A stretch of DNA of 64,000 nt from an uncultured Winogradskyella sp. (lineage in GTDB: Bacteria; Bacteroidota; Bacteroidia; Flavobacteriales; Flavobacteriaceae), in assembly GCF_947498345.1 (NCBI RefSeq), contig NZ_CANMJY010000001.1:1-64000 (forward strand), given 5' to 3'. A model generated the notes under the pieces. That model worked only from the letters and a program-made list of their open reading frames with translations, had not been told where the DNA came from and did not search any database. Position numbers and translations under genes: made by a program. Shown one piece after another: positions 17,479-27,069 of the stretch (positions are counted from its first letter, which is position 1; every line of letters begins with the position of its first letter).

Positions 17479-18555
17479 ATGAAAAACTTTTTTCTAGTTA
17501 CCATATTTCTCCTCAGTTTTCAATTATTCTTTGCTCAAAGTCGACCAGATGATGGGCCTTTTAAAGATTATCATGATACTGGCGAGTTAATGTTAGAGGG
17601 TCAATATAAAAATGGTAAACGTGTTGGTGAGTGGAAAGGGTATAATAAAAAAGGTCAAGTGGTTAATATATCGAGTTTTACAAATGGTAAAAAGAATATC
17701 CCTGAGATTTCTTTTTTTGATAATGGTACAGTTAAACGGAAAACAGAGAGAGAAGGTGATATTTATATAGTAAGAGCATATTATGAGTCTGGCAAGTTGT
17801 TTTACGAACGCGCATATATGAGTGGGTATTATAAACAATATACCGAAGAAGGGAAACTGAAAATCGAAGCTAATTATAAGGACTTTCAACTTTACGGTAA
17901 ATGGAAATCTTATAACGAAGATGAGAATTTAGATTGGAGTATCAGTTATGAAAATGGATATAGAAACGGTGTTTATCAAAATTATTATAATAATGGACAA
18001 CTAAAAGTCCAAGGTGTAATTTTAAATGACAGAAAAAATGGCGAAGAAAAACGTTACGATGAATCAGGAAATTTAGTTTGGAAAGGTTACTACCAAAATG
18101 ATGAATTTGTAAAGACTTGGATTAAATATAATGAGAAAGGCAAAAAGATTAAAAAAGTAAATACCAAAAAAGAAAAATTAGAAATATTACCGACTAAAGT
18201 AGTAGATGGGGTTATAGAAAAAGTACCAGTTTTTCCAGGTTGCGAAGAGGTTTTTGGAAATAGATCGCGTAAAAAATGTATGAGTCAAAGAGTGGCTGAG
18301 CATATTATCTCAAATTTTGATAAAAGAAAAATAGCTAATTTAGGCTTGTCACCTGGTAGAAAACGAATTTTTGTAAAATTTAAAGTTGATAAATCTGGTA
18401 AACTAAAAGCTATTCAGGCAAGAGGTCCGCATCCAGCCATTGAACGAGAAGCAATACGAATTATTAAATTGTTGCCCAATTTAGAACCAGGTACCCAAAG
18501 AGGTAAACCGGTTACAGTGCCTTATTCATTGCCTATTGTTTTTGTTGTAGAATAA
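17479..18555 (+). CDS. Exported MORN/YwqK-repeat protein with TonB C-terminal domain
   Basis: 358 residues. A cleavable signal peptide (MKNFFLVTIF, ends FFAQ) is followed by seven or so YwqK/MORN-like repeats (YHDTGELMLEGQYKNGKRVGEW pattern) over residues 28-235. A TonB C-terminal domain covers about 265-358 (FVKFKVDKSGKLKAIQARGPHPAIEREAIRII...PYSLPIVF). Classical TonB is anchored in the inner membrane by an uncleaved helix, whereas this protein seems to be released into the periplasm or beyond. The TonB-C fold may act here as a generic interaction domain. Confidence 0.85.
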   Translation: MKNFFLVTIFLLSFQLFFAQSRPDDGPFKDYHDTGELMLEGQYKNGKRVGEWKGYNKKGQVVNISSFTNGKKNIPEISFFDNGTVKRKTEREGDIYIVRAYYESGKLFYERAYMSGYYKQYTEEGKLKIEANYKDFQLYGKWKSYNEDENLDWSISYENGYRNGVYQNYYNNGQLKVQGVILNDRKNGEEKRYDESGNLVWKGYYQNDEFVKTWIKYNEKGKKIKKVNTKKEKLEILPTKVVDGVIEKVPVFPGCEEVFGNRSRKKCMSQRVAEHIISNFDKRKIANLGLSPGRKRIFVKFKVDKSGKLKAIQARGPHPAIEREAIRIIKLLPNLEPGTQRGKPVTVPYSLPIVFVVE

Positions 18556-18573
18556 TTTTGTTAGATTAGTAAT

Positions 18574-18921
18574 ATGAATTTAATCATCAAACTTTTATTA
18601 AATGCAGTTGCCGTATTTGTGCTAGCAGAAATCTTAAATGGAGTTTATGTAGATAACTATATAACATCATTAATTGTTGCTGCTGTAATTTCAATACTTA
18701 ATGTATTAGTGAAACCAGTTTTAGTGTTATTAACTTTGCCAGTTACCATCCTTACGCTAGGTCTGTTTTTATTTGTAATTAATGCATTGATTATTTTGTT
18801 AGCAGATAAGCTTGTTGATGGCTTTAGAGTAGATGGTATATGGACAGCCATCCTTTTTAGTATTCTCTTGTGTATCCTTCAATCCTTATTGCATTCCTTC
18901 TTAAAAAAGGATAAAAAGTAG
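18574..18921 (+). CDS. Small membrane protein of the phage-holin-like/DUF360 family (PF04020)
   Basis: 115 residues with four predicted membrane helices (LLLNAVAVFVLAEIL, SLIVAAVISILNVLV, LPVTILTLGLFLFVINALIILLA, AILFSILLCILQSLLHSFL). The NVLVKPVLVLLTLPVTILTLGLF motif is typical of this family, often annotated as phage holin family protein although it is not phage-encoded. It starts 18 nt after the MORN/TonB gene. Function unknown. Confidence 0.85.
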   Translation: MNLIIKLLLNAVAVFVLAEILNGVYVDNYITSLIVAAVISILNVLVKPVLVLLTLPVTILTLGLFLFVINALIILLADKLVDGFRVDGIWTAILFSILLCILQSLLHSFLKKDKK

Positions 18922-18945
18922 CTGTAATACAAAGACTTAAAACTA

Positions 18946-18976
18946 TTGTTGAGTTGTAAAAAATATTGTATTTTTG
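18946..18976 (+). promoter_or_regulatory. Bacteroidota-type promoter of tig
   Basis: -7 element TATTTTTG at 18969-18976 and TTG trinucleotides at 18946-18948 and 18949-18951, giving spacers of 20 or 17 nt. The expected start site is about 20 nt before the trigger factor ATG at 19002. It fits the TTG-N17-20-TAnnTTTG pattern. Confidence 0.65.
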
Positions 18977-19001
18977 CAGCCCAATTTTAGTTTCAATAAT
19001 A

Positions 19002-20324
19002 ATGAACATTACAAGAGAAAACATCGATGCATTAAATGCAGTTGTAAAAGTGGATATCGCTAAAGAAGATTATAGCGATAAAGTAGAGAAAATCTTAACA
19101 GATTACCGTAAATCAGCTAATATTCCTGGATTTAGAAAAGGACATGTGCCAATGGGAATGGTTAAGAAGCAATATGGTAAAGCGGTATTGGTAGATGAGG
19201 TTAATAAATTACTTCAAGATGCTTTAGGGAAATATCTGGTAGAAGAAAAATTAGATGTTTTGGGTAACCCACTACCAAAACCACAAGATGATTTAGATTG
19301 GGATGCTGACGCATTCTCTTTTGAATTTGAATTAGGTTTAGCACCAGAATTTGATGTGAAACTAAAAGGAAAAAAAGCAATTACACATTACAGCATCGTT
19401 GCTGATGACAAGATGATTGATAATCAGGTTGAGCACATCCAAAAACAATATGGGAAGCTTATTTCTCAGACCGAGGTTGCCAAAGACTCTGAAATTACAG
19501 GAAAATTTACTAACGCAGAAAAAGGTATTGAGAACATAGCAACATTCACTTTAGATAAGCTAAAAGGAAAAACAAATCCGAAGAAATTTATCGGAGCTAA
19601 AGTAGGTGATGTTATTACTTTAAAAACAAAAGGTCTTTTTAATGACGATCACGATTTAATGACGTTTTTAAAAGTATCTCATGATGATGCTCATGGACTA
19701 GCTATTGATGTTAATTTTGAAGTATCAGAAATCAATAAACGCGAATTAGCAGATCTAGATCAAGAGTTATTTGATAAACTTTTTGGATCTAAAGCTATAA
19801 CCTCTGTGACTGAGTTAAAAGCTAAAATTAAGGAAGATTCTGAAAAGCAATTTGCACAACAAGGTGATCAGAAATTATTAAATGACGTTACTGAGTACCT
19901 GGTTGAAAGTACAAAGTTTGATTTACCAGCTGAGTTTCTTAAAAAATGGATGCAAACTGCAGGTGAAGAGCCAATGACTGAAGAGCAAGCAAAGGAAGAA
20001 TATGAAAAGTCTGAAAAAAGCATGCGCTATCAGTTAATAGAAGGTAAATTAATTCAAGAACACAACCTACAAGTTCAGTTTGAAGAACTAAAGGCTTACT
20101 CTATGGAAATGATTAAAGGGCAGATGGCACAATTTGGTCAAATGAACCCTTCTGAAAAAGAATTAGAAGACATAGCAGCTCGTATTTTAGGAAATCAGGA
20201 AGAGGTTAAAAGACTGTCTGAACAATTAATGAGTCAAAAATTATTAAACCTATATAAATCTGAAGCAAATCTTAAGACAAAAGAAATCACTTATGATGAT
20301 TTTGTAAAAGAGTTCTACAGTTAA
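19002..20324 (+). CDS. tig: Trigger factor
   Basis: 440 residues from the ATG at 19002; the track start at 18966 lies in the promoter. It is the ribosome-bound chaperone that meets nascent chains. The ribosome-binding signature is present as NIPGFRKGHVPMGMVKKQYG (about residues 33-52). The central FKBP-like region is divergent, as commonly seen in Bacteroidota, and the helical chaperone arms run to the end. It has its own terminator and is followed by clpP and clpX, a common order. Confidence 0.95.
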   Translation: MNITRENIDALNAVVKVDIAKEDYSDKVEKILTDYRKSANIPGFRKGHVPMGMVKKQYGKAVLVDEVNKLLQDALGKYLVEEKLDVLGNPLPKPQDDLDWDADAFSFEFELGLAPEFDVKLKGKKAITHYSIVADDKMIDNQVEHIQKQYGKLISQTEVAKDSEITGKFTNAEKGIENIATFTLDKLKGKTNPKKFIGAKVGDVITLKTKGLFNDDHDLMTFLKVSHDDAHGLAIDVNFEVSEINKRELADLDQELFDKLFGSKAITSVTELKAKIKEDSEKQFAQQGDQKLLNDVTEYLVESTKFDLPAEFLKKWMQTAGEEPMTEEQAKEEYEKSEKSMRYQLIEGKLIQEHNLQVQFEELKAYSMEMIKGQMAQFGQMNPSEKELEDIAARILGNQEEVKRLSEQLMSQKLLNLYKSEANLKTKEITYDDFVKEFYS

Positions 20325-20353
20325 TGGGTATAGAATAAATTAGTATCTTTAAG

Positions 20354-20386
20354 GCGTAGAACTCAATAGTTTTACGCTTTTTTTTT
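20354..20386 (+). terminator. Rho-independent terminator after tig
   Basis: Ten-base-pair stem GCGTAGAACT / AGTTTTACGC (one G-T pair) with a CAAT loop, followed by nine T residues. It lies 29 nt after the tig stop and before clpP. Confidence 0.9.
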
Positions 20387-20410
20387 AATCAAAAAACAAA
20401 TTGAAATTAA

Positions 20411-21085
20411 ATGAATTACGAAAAAGAATTTGAAAAGTTTGCTATAAAGGATCAAGGGATTAATAGTATGTATTATGATAAAATAATGCAAAGCATGTAT
20501 CCTACAAATCTAACACCCAATATTATAGAAGAAAGACAGCTAAATGCTATTGCAATGGATGTGTTTTCGCGACTAATGATGGATCGCATTATATTTTTAG
20601 GAACAGGTGTAAATGATCAAGTAGCAAATATTATACAAGCACAATTGTTATTCTTACAAAGTACAGATGCTTCAAAAGACATTCAAATATATATTAATTC
20701 GCCAGGAGGTAGCGTTTATGCTGGTTTAGGTATTTATGATACGATGCAGTTTGTAAAACCAGATGTTGCTACAATTTGTACAGGTATAGCAGCTTCTATG
20801 GCAGCGGTGTTATTATGTGCAGGTGAAAAAGGAAAGCGTTCTGCATTAAAACATTCGCGTGTAATGATTCATCAGCCAATGAGTGGTACACAAGGACAAG
20901 TATCGGATATGGAAATTGCAGTACGTGAGACAATAAAAGTAAAAGAGGAATTATATAATATCATTTCTACACATTCAGGAAAAGCATACGAACAAGTGGA
21001 GAAAGATTCTGATAGAGATTACTGGATGAAATCAGATGAAGCATTGGCTTACGGAATGATTGATGAAGTTTTAGAACGCAAGTAA
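20411..21085 (+). CDS. clpP: ATP-dependent Clp protease proteolytic subunit
   Basis: 224 residues. The serine-protease triad can be placed: Ser in GIAASMAAVLL, His in RVMIHQP, Asp in KDSDRDYWM. The INSPGGSVYAGLGIYDTMQ and PNI-type segments are typical. It forms the tetradecameric chamber that works with ClpX, encoded 45 nt downstream. The N-terminus is somewhat extended (NYEKEFEKFAIKDQGINSMYYDKIM), as often seen in this phylum. Confidence 0.97.
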   Translation: MNYEKEFEKFAIKDQGINSMYYDKIMQSMYPTNLTPNIIEERQLNAIAMDVFSRLMMDRIIFLGTGVNDQVANIIQAQLLFLQSTDASKDIQIYINSPGGSVYAGLGIYDTMQFVKPDVATICTGIAASMAAVLLCAGEKGKRSALKHSRVMIHQPMSGTQGQVSDMEIAVRETIKVKEELYNIISTHSGKAYEQVEKDSDRDYWMKSDEALAYGMIDEVLERK

Positions 21086-21130
21086 TATGTTTTACTTACG
21101 ACTAAAATTCTCTAAACTAGAACTAAGATT

Positions 21131-22360
21131 ATGGCAAAAGAAGAATTAGAATGTTCATTTTGTGGTAGAAAAAAACCAGAGACAAATTTATTAATCGCTG
21201 GGCTAGATGCGCATATCTGTGATCGTTGTATAGAACAAGCACATGGTATAGTCATTGAAGAGTCTAAGCAAACAGGCAACTCAGAACTTAGCGCTGAGCT
21301 AATGCTTAGAAAGCCAAAAGAAATTAAGGCTTTCTTAGACGAATATATTATTGGACAAGAATATACTAAGCGGGTCATGTCTGTTGCAGTATATAATCAT
21401 TATAAACGTTTATTGCAGCCACCATCTGATGATGACATTGAAATCCAAAAGAGTAATATTATTATGGTTGGGCAAACAGGTACAGGTAAAACCTTAATGG
21501 CAAAAACTGTTGCCAGAATGTTGAATGTGCCTCTTGCCATTGTTGATGCTACGGTTTTAACTGAGGCTGGTTATGTAGGTGAAGATGTAGAGAGTATTTT
21601 AACACGTTTATTACAAGCTGCCGATTATAATTTAGAGAAAGCACAACGTGGTATAGTATTCATTGATGAGATAGATAAAATTGCACGCAAGAGTGATAAT
21701 CCTTCTATAACCAGAGATGTATCTGGTGAAGGTGTACAACAGGCTTTATTGAAATTACTTGAAGGCACTGTTGTTAATGTGCCACCAAAGGGAGGGCGTA
21801 AACATCCGGATCAAAAATTCATTGAAGTCAATACTGAACATATTTTGTTTATAGCTGGTGGTGCTTTTGACGGTATAGAACGTGTTATTACAAAACGTCT
21901 AAACATGCAGGCTATTGGCTATAGCTCAATAAAAGATGATAATATAGATGATGATAATATTCTTCAATATATTATTCCTAAAGATTTAAAGGATTTTGGT
22001 TTAATACCAGAGATTATTGGTCGTTTACCTGTGCTAACGCATATGGACCCATTAGATGCTAATACACTAAGAGCTATATTAACAGAACCAAAGAATGCTA
22101 TTATTAAACAATACAAAAAATTGTTTTCTATGGATGAGGTTGAGTTTAGTATCACCGAAGGAGCTTTAAATTACATTGTAGAAAAAGCCATAGAATATAA
22201 ATTGGGTGCTCGTGGCTTACGTTCACTTTGTGAAGAAATACTAACCGAGGCCATGTTTGATTTGCCTGGGTCTGGCGAGACAAAATTAAATGTTACTAAG
22301 GTGTATGCTGAAGATAGATTGTCCAAGTCTACTCTAAAGAAGTTAAAAGCGGTGTCTTAA
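21131..22360 (+). CDS. clpX: ATP-dependent Clp protease ATP-binding subunit ClpX
   Basis: 409 residues. An N-terminal C4 zinc-binding domain (CSFCGRKK...CDRCIEQA) is followed by an AAA+ module with Walker [10 protein letters not shown], pore loop GYVGED, Walker [11 protein letters not shown] and the sensor/arginine region GARGLRSL. It unfolds substrates and feeds ClpP. It follows clpP by 45 nt with a terminator after it. Confidence 0.98.
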   Translation: MAKEELECSFCGRKKPETNLLIAGLDAHICDRCIEQAHGIVIEESKQTGNSELSAELMLRKPKEIKAFLDEYIIGQEYTKRVMSVAVYNHYKRLLQPPSDDDIEIQKSNIIMVGQTGTGKTLMAKTVARMLNVPLAIVDATVLTEAGYVGEDVESILTRLLQAADYNLEKAQRGIVFIDEIDKIARKSDNPSITRDVSGEGVQQALLKLLEGTVVNVPPKGGRKHPDQKFIEVNTEHILFIAGGAFDGIERVITKRLNMQAIGYSSIKDDNIDDDNILQYIIPKDLKDFGLIPEIIGRLPVLTHMDPLDANTLRAILTEPKNAIIKQYKKLFSMDEVEFSITEGALNYIVEKAIEYKLGARGLRSLCEEILTEAMFDLPGSGETKLNVTKVYAEDRLSKSTLKKLKAVS

Positions 22361-22385
22361 AGGATTTTTAAACAAATAAAAAAAG

Positions 22386-22418
22386 CCACAATTTCAATAT
22401 ATGAGATTGTGGTTTTTT
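22386..22418 (+). terminator. Rho-independent terminator after clpX
   Basis: Stem CCACAATTTC / GAGATTGTGG with a 7-nt loop and six T residues, 25 nt after the clpX stop. The rest of the gap to 22624 holds a second, AT-only palindrome (AATATTGC/GCAATATT at 22442-22459) followed by T residues, but no gene. Confidence 0.85.
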
Positions 22419-22624
22419 GTTGAGTTAGGATTGATTAATTTAATATTGCTTGCAATATTTTTTATAAATTCTTAGGGAATTATAGTTGTTAATAGCACAT
22501 TTATTTACTGCTAATATAGAACCTGTATATTGAGTAATTTCTTTTTTATTTATTTTTTAGTTAAAGTCATTTTTAATTTCGTTGTATGAAACTGCGATGC
22601 ACTTTTTAACGTTAAATGACCAAA

Positions 22625-23818
22625 CTATTTAGCAAGAAGTTTTAAGATCGCTTTTAATTCTTTTTCATCGGATTCAAAGCTTAACGTATAATCTTCATAA
22701 CCATCTTTAAGTACTTTAATTTGATAATCTTTATAAGGCTTTATCTTAAAGTTATAGGTAGCATCCTTGTTTGTAATCTGACGTTCAATTTCATTCCCTT
22801 CATTGTCTAAAAGAATAACTATAGAATTTGGTAAGATCTTTTCCTTTTCAGAAATAACAATCCCTCTTAATTCATTGTATAGCTCTCTAGATTGAAAGCG
22901 ATATAAATTAAAAGCATTTTTCGTATTATCCTTATTAGAAGAAAACACACCTTTCTTATTGTCAACAAATACGAATGCAATTTCATCCTTATCAGAGTTA
23001 ATAGAATAGCCTAAATTGCGTGGGCTTTTATACTTAGAATTACTAATTGTAGATATAAAAATATCATAACCACCTATACTATTATGCCCTTTTGAAGAAA
23101 AGAATAATTCATTACCATTCTTAGCTGTATGAGGATACTTTTCATCTTCAGAAGTATTAATGGTTTGCCCTAAATTTCTAGGTTCTCCGATACTCCCATC
23201 TTTAAAAATTTTGGCTTTATAGATATCAAAGCCACCATAACCGCCTTTCATGTTTGATGAAAAGTACAAGTACTTTCCGTCTTTGGTTACATGTGGGTTT
23301 TCAATTGAGTAATTATCGTTACTTATAGGTAGCTCTGTTTCGTTTGTCCAGTTACCATAAGAATTTTTTTCTAATTCTGCTTTATATAATTTGTAGTTTA
23401 ATGTATTAGAGCGTTCACTTCGAGTATAGTAAATGGTATGTTCATCTGGTGAAAAAGAAACCTGACCTTCATTAGCCTTAGTATTCAAAACACGACTAAA
23501 TAGTAAAGGTTGTGATAATTCGCCATAAGCCTTAATATCAGTGCAGAATAAATCTGTGTAAGGTTCATTAGTTAATGGGTCAACCCCATTACCTAAAGCT
23601 CCGATCTTTTTTGAAGATACAATGACTAATTTCTTTCTAAATGTTGCACAGGCTATTTCGGAGTATTTAGAATTAATTTTAGAGACATTTACCGAATAAG
23701 CGTAACCACTTTTATTAAGGTTGTCAATTTTGTCTTTTTTTACTGGATCAGTTTTGTGCGAAGTAGAAAATGCACTAAACATAAGTGCCGTCAATAGCAC
23801 ATTAATTGTAGCTTTCAT
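22625..23818 (-). CDS. Exported PD40 (WD40-like) beta-propeller protein
   Basis: 397 residues with an N-terminal signal (MKATINVLLTALMFSAF). Propeller blades are marked by SPDEHTIYYTRS, TKDGKYLYFSSNMKGGYGGFDIY, AKNGNELFFSSKGHNSIGGYDIF and similar repeats. A carboxypeptidase-regulatory-like domain closes the protein (LRGIVISEKEKILPNSIVILLD). This is the layout of the Bacteroidota PD40-CarboxypepD-OmpA proteins, but the OmpA domain is absent here. It is a likely periplasmic protein of unknown role, convergent with clpX. Confidence 0.8.
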   Translation of the reverse strand: MKATINVLLTALMFSAFSTSHKTDPVKKDKIDNLNKSGYAYSVNVSKINSKYSEIACATFRKKLVIVSSKKIGALGNGVDPLTNEPYTDLFCTDIKAYGELSQPLLFSRVLNTKANEGQVSFSPDEHTIYYTRSERSNTLNYKLYKAELEKNSYGNWTNETELPISNDNYSIENPHVTKDGKYLYFSSNMKGGYGGFDIYKAKIFKDGSIGEPRNLGQTINTSEDEKYPHTAKNGNELFFSSKGHNSIGGYDIFISTISNSKYKSPRNLGYSINSDKDEIAFVFVDNKKGVFSSNKDNTKNAFNLYRFQSRELYNELRGIVISEKEKILPNSIVILLDNEGNEIERQITNKDATYNFKIKPYKDYQIKVLKDGYEDYTLSFESDEKELKAILKLLAK

Positions 23819-23964
23819 AATGTAGGGATTATGGATTAATTACGATGGTAAATTACTATCGGTGGTATAATTACTAAAGTTTTATCGCATTTTTTAGATA
23901 AGACTCATATTTTTCCGATAATTTATAACAGAATACGAATATATTCGATGAAATAATACTCTAT

Positions 23965-25482
23965 TTATAGGGCGTTTAAACGCAATAATTCATCAACATA
24001 GTCTCTAGAGTTTGATAAACGTGGTACTTTATGTTGTCCACCTAATTTATCATTTTTCTTTAACCAGTCGTAAAAAAGATTTTTTCTGGCACAGTGTATT
24101 TTAGGTTTGTTAAGCGTCATGTTATTATAACGCTTGGCTTCATAATCAGAATTTAAAGCCTTTAAGGCATTATCGAATAGCTCTTCGAAATATGACATGT
24201 TTTCTGGTGGCTTCTTAAACTCTATAATCCATTCGTGAGCGCCTTTTTCTTTACCTTCCATAAAGATTGGTGCGGCTGTATAATCTACAACTTCTGCCGC
24301 TGTACGCTTGCACACTTTTTTAAGAGCATCTTCAGCATTTTCTATAATTAACTCCTCACCAAAGGCATTGATATGGTGCTTGGTGCGACCTGAAACTTTA
24401 ATTCTATGCGGGTTTAAACTCACAAATCTAATAGTATCACCAATTTTGTATCTCCACAACCCAGCATTAGTTGTAATAACGACCGCATAATTTTTATTGA
24501 GCTCAACCTCGCTCAAAGAAATGACTTTCTGTTTATTTGTACCATAAGTATCCATTGGGATAAATTCATAGAAAATCCCATAATCTAGCATCAATAACAA
24601 ATCTCCAGAATAATTTTGATCTTGTATGGCAAAAAACCCTTCAGAGGCATTATAGATTTCGTAATATTTAAAATCTTTTTTTGGCAGAATAGCTCTATAC
24701 TGCTCTATATAAGGGTTAAAACTTACACCTCCATGAAAATATACTTCGAGATTAGGCCAAATATCAAAAAGACTGTTTTTACCTGTTTTATCTAAAACGT
24801 TATTTAGCAATACTAGCATCCAGGATGGTACACCTGCCAAACTTGTTACATTTTCTTCAATAGTTTCGTCAACAATGGCTTGCATTTTGGTTTCCCACTC
24901 ACTCATTAAAGATACTTTATTACTTGGCGTACTGCTAAATTCTGCCCAAAACGGCATATTATCAATTAAAATAGCACTTAGGTCTCCAAATACAGTTCCG
25001 TTTTCTTTGTAGAGTTCTTTGCTTCCTCCTAAACGTAAACTCTTTCCGGTAAACAATTGCGAATCTTCATTATTGTTAAGGTACATGCAAAGTAAATCTT
25101 TACTTGCGGCATAGTGACAATCTTCTAATGAATCTGTGCTTACAGGTATAAACTTACTTTTGGCATTAGTTGTGCCGCTAGATTTAGCAAACCATTTAAT
25201 GGGCCTTGGCCAATAAATATTTTGCTCTCCACATCTGGAGCGTTCAATCAGTGGTTGAATGGCTTCATAATTTACAACGGGTATGCGCTCATTAAATTCT
25301 TTATAGGTTTTAATAGATGCAAAGTCATACTGTTTTCCTATTTCTGTATCCTTTGCAAACTTTAATAAGCTAAAAAGTAATTCGTTTTGTACTTCATTAG
25401 GGTACTTTAAAAAGAGCTCAATTTGATGAAACCGTTTTTTTAAAAACCAAGAAGCGATAGAATTTACAATAGGAATAGGCAT
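23965..25482 (-). CDS. GH3 auxin-responsive promoter-family protein (acyl-adenylate-forming fold)
   Basis: 505 residues, cytoplasmic, the standard length for bacterial GH3-like proteins. Motifs of the fold include KSSGTTNAKSKFIP (phosphate loop), YNASEGFFAIQ and WRYKIGDTIRF. Plant members conjugate amino acids to acyl acids through an adenylate. The bacterial members have no settled role. It is transcribed divergently from the DUF2797 gene, with 54 bp between them that contain a small palindrome. Confidence 0.9.
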   Translation of the reverse strand: MPIPIVNSIASWFLKKRFHQIELFLKYPNEVQNELLFSLLKFAKDTEIGKQYDFASIKTYKEFNERIPVVNYEAIQPLIERSRCGEQNIYWPRPIKWFAKSSGTTNAKSKFIPVSTDSLEDCHYAASKDLLCMYLNNNEDSQLFTGKSLRLGGSKELYKENGTVFGDLSAILIDNMPFWAEFSSTPSNKVSLMSEWETKMQAIVDETIEENVTSLAGVPSWMLVLLNNVLDKTGKNSLFDIWPNLEVYFHGGVSFNPYIEQYRAILPKKDFKYYEIYNASEGFFAIQDQNYSGDLLLMLDYGIFYEFIPMDTYGTNKQKVISLSEVELNKNYAVVITTNAGLWRYKIGDTIRFVSLNPHRIKVSGRTKHHINAFGEELIIENAEDALKKVCKRTAAEVVDYTAAPIFMEGKEKGAHEWIIEFKKPPENMSYFEELFDNALKALNSDYEAKRYNNMTLNKPKIHCARKNLFYDWLKKNDKLGGQHKVPRLSNSRDYVDELLRLNAL

Positions 25483-25504
25483 GGAATACTTTTCTTTTGG
25501 CTAA

Positions 25505-25519
25505 TTTAGCAATGCTAAA
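25505..25519. promoter_or_regulatory. Palindrome between divergent genes
   Basis: TTTAGCA-A-TGCTAAA is a perfect 7-bp inverted repeat with a one-base centre in the 54-bp gap between the GH3-like and DUF2797 genes. It could be an operator for both, though it may be chance in AT-rich DNA. Confidence 0.3.
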
Positions 25520-25536
25520 AATACTAAATTTCTTCT

Positions 25537-26328
25537 ATGATTTATAAAGGCGTCCTTACTAAAATGCAGACTGAGTTTCTAGAGCCAATTCAATATTATT
25601 TGGTGTTTGAGAATGATTTTATTCACGTCAATCAATTACTGAATAAGCCCATTGAAATGAAACTTATTGGTCATCAATGTTTAAGCTGTGGTTTAGATAG
25701 ACCAATTTACAGACAAGGTTTTTGTAAAACCTGTTTTTTTGAAAAGCCAGTTGCTGGTGATTGGATAATGCGACCAGAATTAAGTACTGCTCATTTAGGT
25801 AAAGAAGACAGGGATTTAGAATATGAAAAAAGGGTACAATTACAGCCCCATATAGTGTATTTAGCAAATTCTAGTAATGTTAAGGTTGGGGTAACAAGGA
25901 AAAGTCAAGTCCCTACCCGTTGGATAGATCAAGGTGCTCACGAAGCTATAGAAATTGTAGAAGTACCTAATCGCTATTTGGCAGGTATTACTGAGGTCGC
26001 TTTGAAAGCCCATGTGGCAGATAAAACCAATTGGCGAAAAATGCTTAAGAATGATATTGAAGATGTCAACCTTTTAGAGTGGAGAAACAATTTAAAAACT
26101 TATATTCCTGATGAAGTTAAGGATTATTTTATTGAGAGCAATTCGGAAACTCACCTAAAGTTTCCTGTTGAGAAATACCCTGAAAAACCCAATAGTTTAA
26201 ATATAAAGAAGCAAATAGAATATTCGGGCAAACTTGTTGGTGTAAAAGGGCAGTATCTTATTTTTGAAGATAATACCGTTTTTAATATTAGAGCAAATGA
26301 AGGTTTGGTGGTTGAGTTGAATGTCTAA
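25537..26328 (+). CDS. DUF2797 protein with zinc-ribbon motif
   Basis: 263 residues. A four-cysteine cluster (CLSCGLDRPIYRQGFCKTCFF, quoted in part) near residues 49-68 probably binds zinc. The central part (HIVYLANSSNVKVGVTRKSQVPTRWIDQGA) matches DUF2797 and has the look of a GIY-YIG-like strand order (VYLANS...KVGVTR). This is a structural resemblance only; biochemical function is unknown. The stop codon overlaps that of the convergent LysE-family gene (CTAA shared). Confidence 0.85.
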   Translation: MIYKGVLTKMQTEFLEPIQYYLVFENDFIHVNQLLNKPIEMKLIGHQCLSCGLDRPIYRQGFCKTCFFEKPVAGDWIMRPELSTAHLGKEDRDLEYEKRVQLQPHIVYLANSSNVKVGVTRKSQVPTRWIDQGAHEAIEIVEVPNRYLAGITEVALKAHVADKTNWRKMLKNDIEDVNLLEWRNNLKTYIPDEVKDYFIESNSETHLKFPVEKYPEKPNSLNIKKQIEYSGKLVGVKGQYLIFEDNTVFNIRANEGLVVELNV

Positions 26329-26957
26329 AGCAGATAGAGTTTTAGAACATTAATTAAACCTATAAAGAATAATAAGCTTCCTGTAACTTTATTAATAATT
26401 GTATTTATATTTTTAAACTTCTGCATTATAATTAAGCTAAACTTACTATATAGATGTAATGTCAGTAGTTTTCCTGCGTAAACACCAGCAAAAAAAAGGA
26501 AAAGAACTAATAATGATGATTGTAAGGATAGTGTAATGTTATTGTTGTTTATTATGCTATAAACTACGAGCCAGTATATTAAAACAGGAGGATTTAAAAG
26601 CCCCAAAAAGAAACCAGTAGCATATTTAGATTTTAGAAATCTATTGGAGCGCTTTGAAGGTTTACTTCTTTCTTTTGCTGTTTTAAAAAATAAAAAACTA
26701 CCTACACCTAATAAGATAATTGCAATAAGTATTTGTAGCCACTGGTTTGCATTAAAAAAATCTTTTACTATCATGTTACAATGTAATGCGTAGTAGGATA
26801 ATAACACTTCTGCAATACCTGCTGTAAGTGCTATTTTAAATGCCTGAGAAGCATTTTGCTTAAGCGTAGTATTTATTACCGCTATATTTGAAGCTCCTAA
26901 AGGTAATGCACCAACCACAGCAGATATTAAACCAATAAAAAAATAAAGAATTATCAT
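26325..26957 (-). CDS. LysE-family amino-acid exporter
   Basis: 210 residues from the ATG at 26957, which precedes the first membrane helix (MIILYFFIGLISAVVGALPLGAS). The track start adds MCCYKSS. About six membrane helices and the N-terminal GALPLGASNIAVINTTL pattern fit the LysE/RhtB superfamily. These proteins export amino acids or similar small molecules; the substrate is unknown. The stop overlaps that of DUF2797. Confidence 0.85.
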   Translation of the reverse strand: MIILYFFIGLISAVVGALPLGASNIAVINTTLKQNASQAFKIALTAGIAEVLLSYYALHCNMIVKDFFNANQWLQILIAIILLGVGSFLFFKTAKERSKPSKRSNRFLKSKYATGFFLGLLNPPVLIYWLVVYSIINNNNITLSLQSSLLVLFLFFAGVYAGKLLTLHLYSKFSLIIMQKFKNINTIINKVTGSLLFFIGLINVLKLYLL

Positions 26958-27010
26958 GCTGCTTTTGTAGCAACACATCTTAAAAGCTTACAATTTAAAC
27001 TATAAATAAC

Positions 27011-27037
27011 AAAAAAAGAGCAATATTTCTATTGCTC
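27011..27037 (-). terminator. Rho-independent terminator after rpsU
   Basis: GAGCAATA / TATTGCTC with a 4-nt loop, followed by seven T residues on the minus strand, 33 nt after the rpsU stop. Confidence 0.85.
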
Positions 27038-27069
27038 TATATATTTATAAGTACGTAAAATAAAATTTA

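Noticed and set aside
18574-18921. Phage holin indicating a prophage
   Set aside because: This membrane-protein family is chromosomal in many bacteria; no other phage gene is near and the neighbours are housekeeping genes.
22442-22463. AATATTGC/GCAATATT palindrome with T residues as a second terminator
   Set aside because: Weak AT-rich stem with only a two-base loop, and a strong terminator already lies upstream; left as part of the intergenic description.
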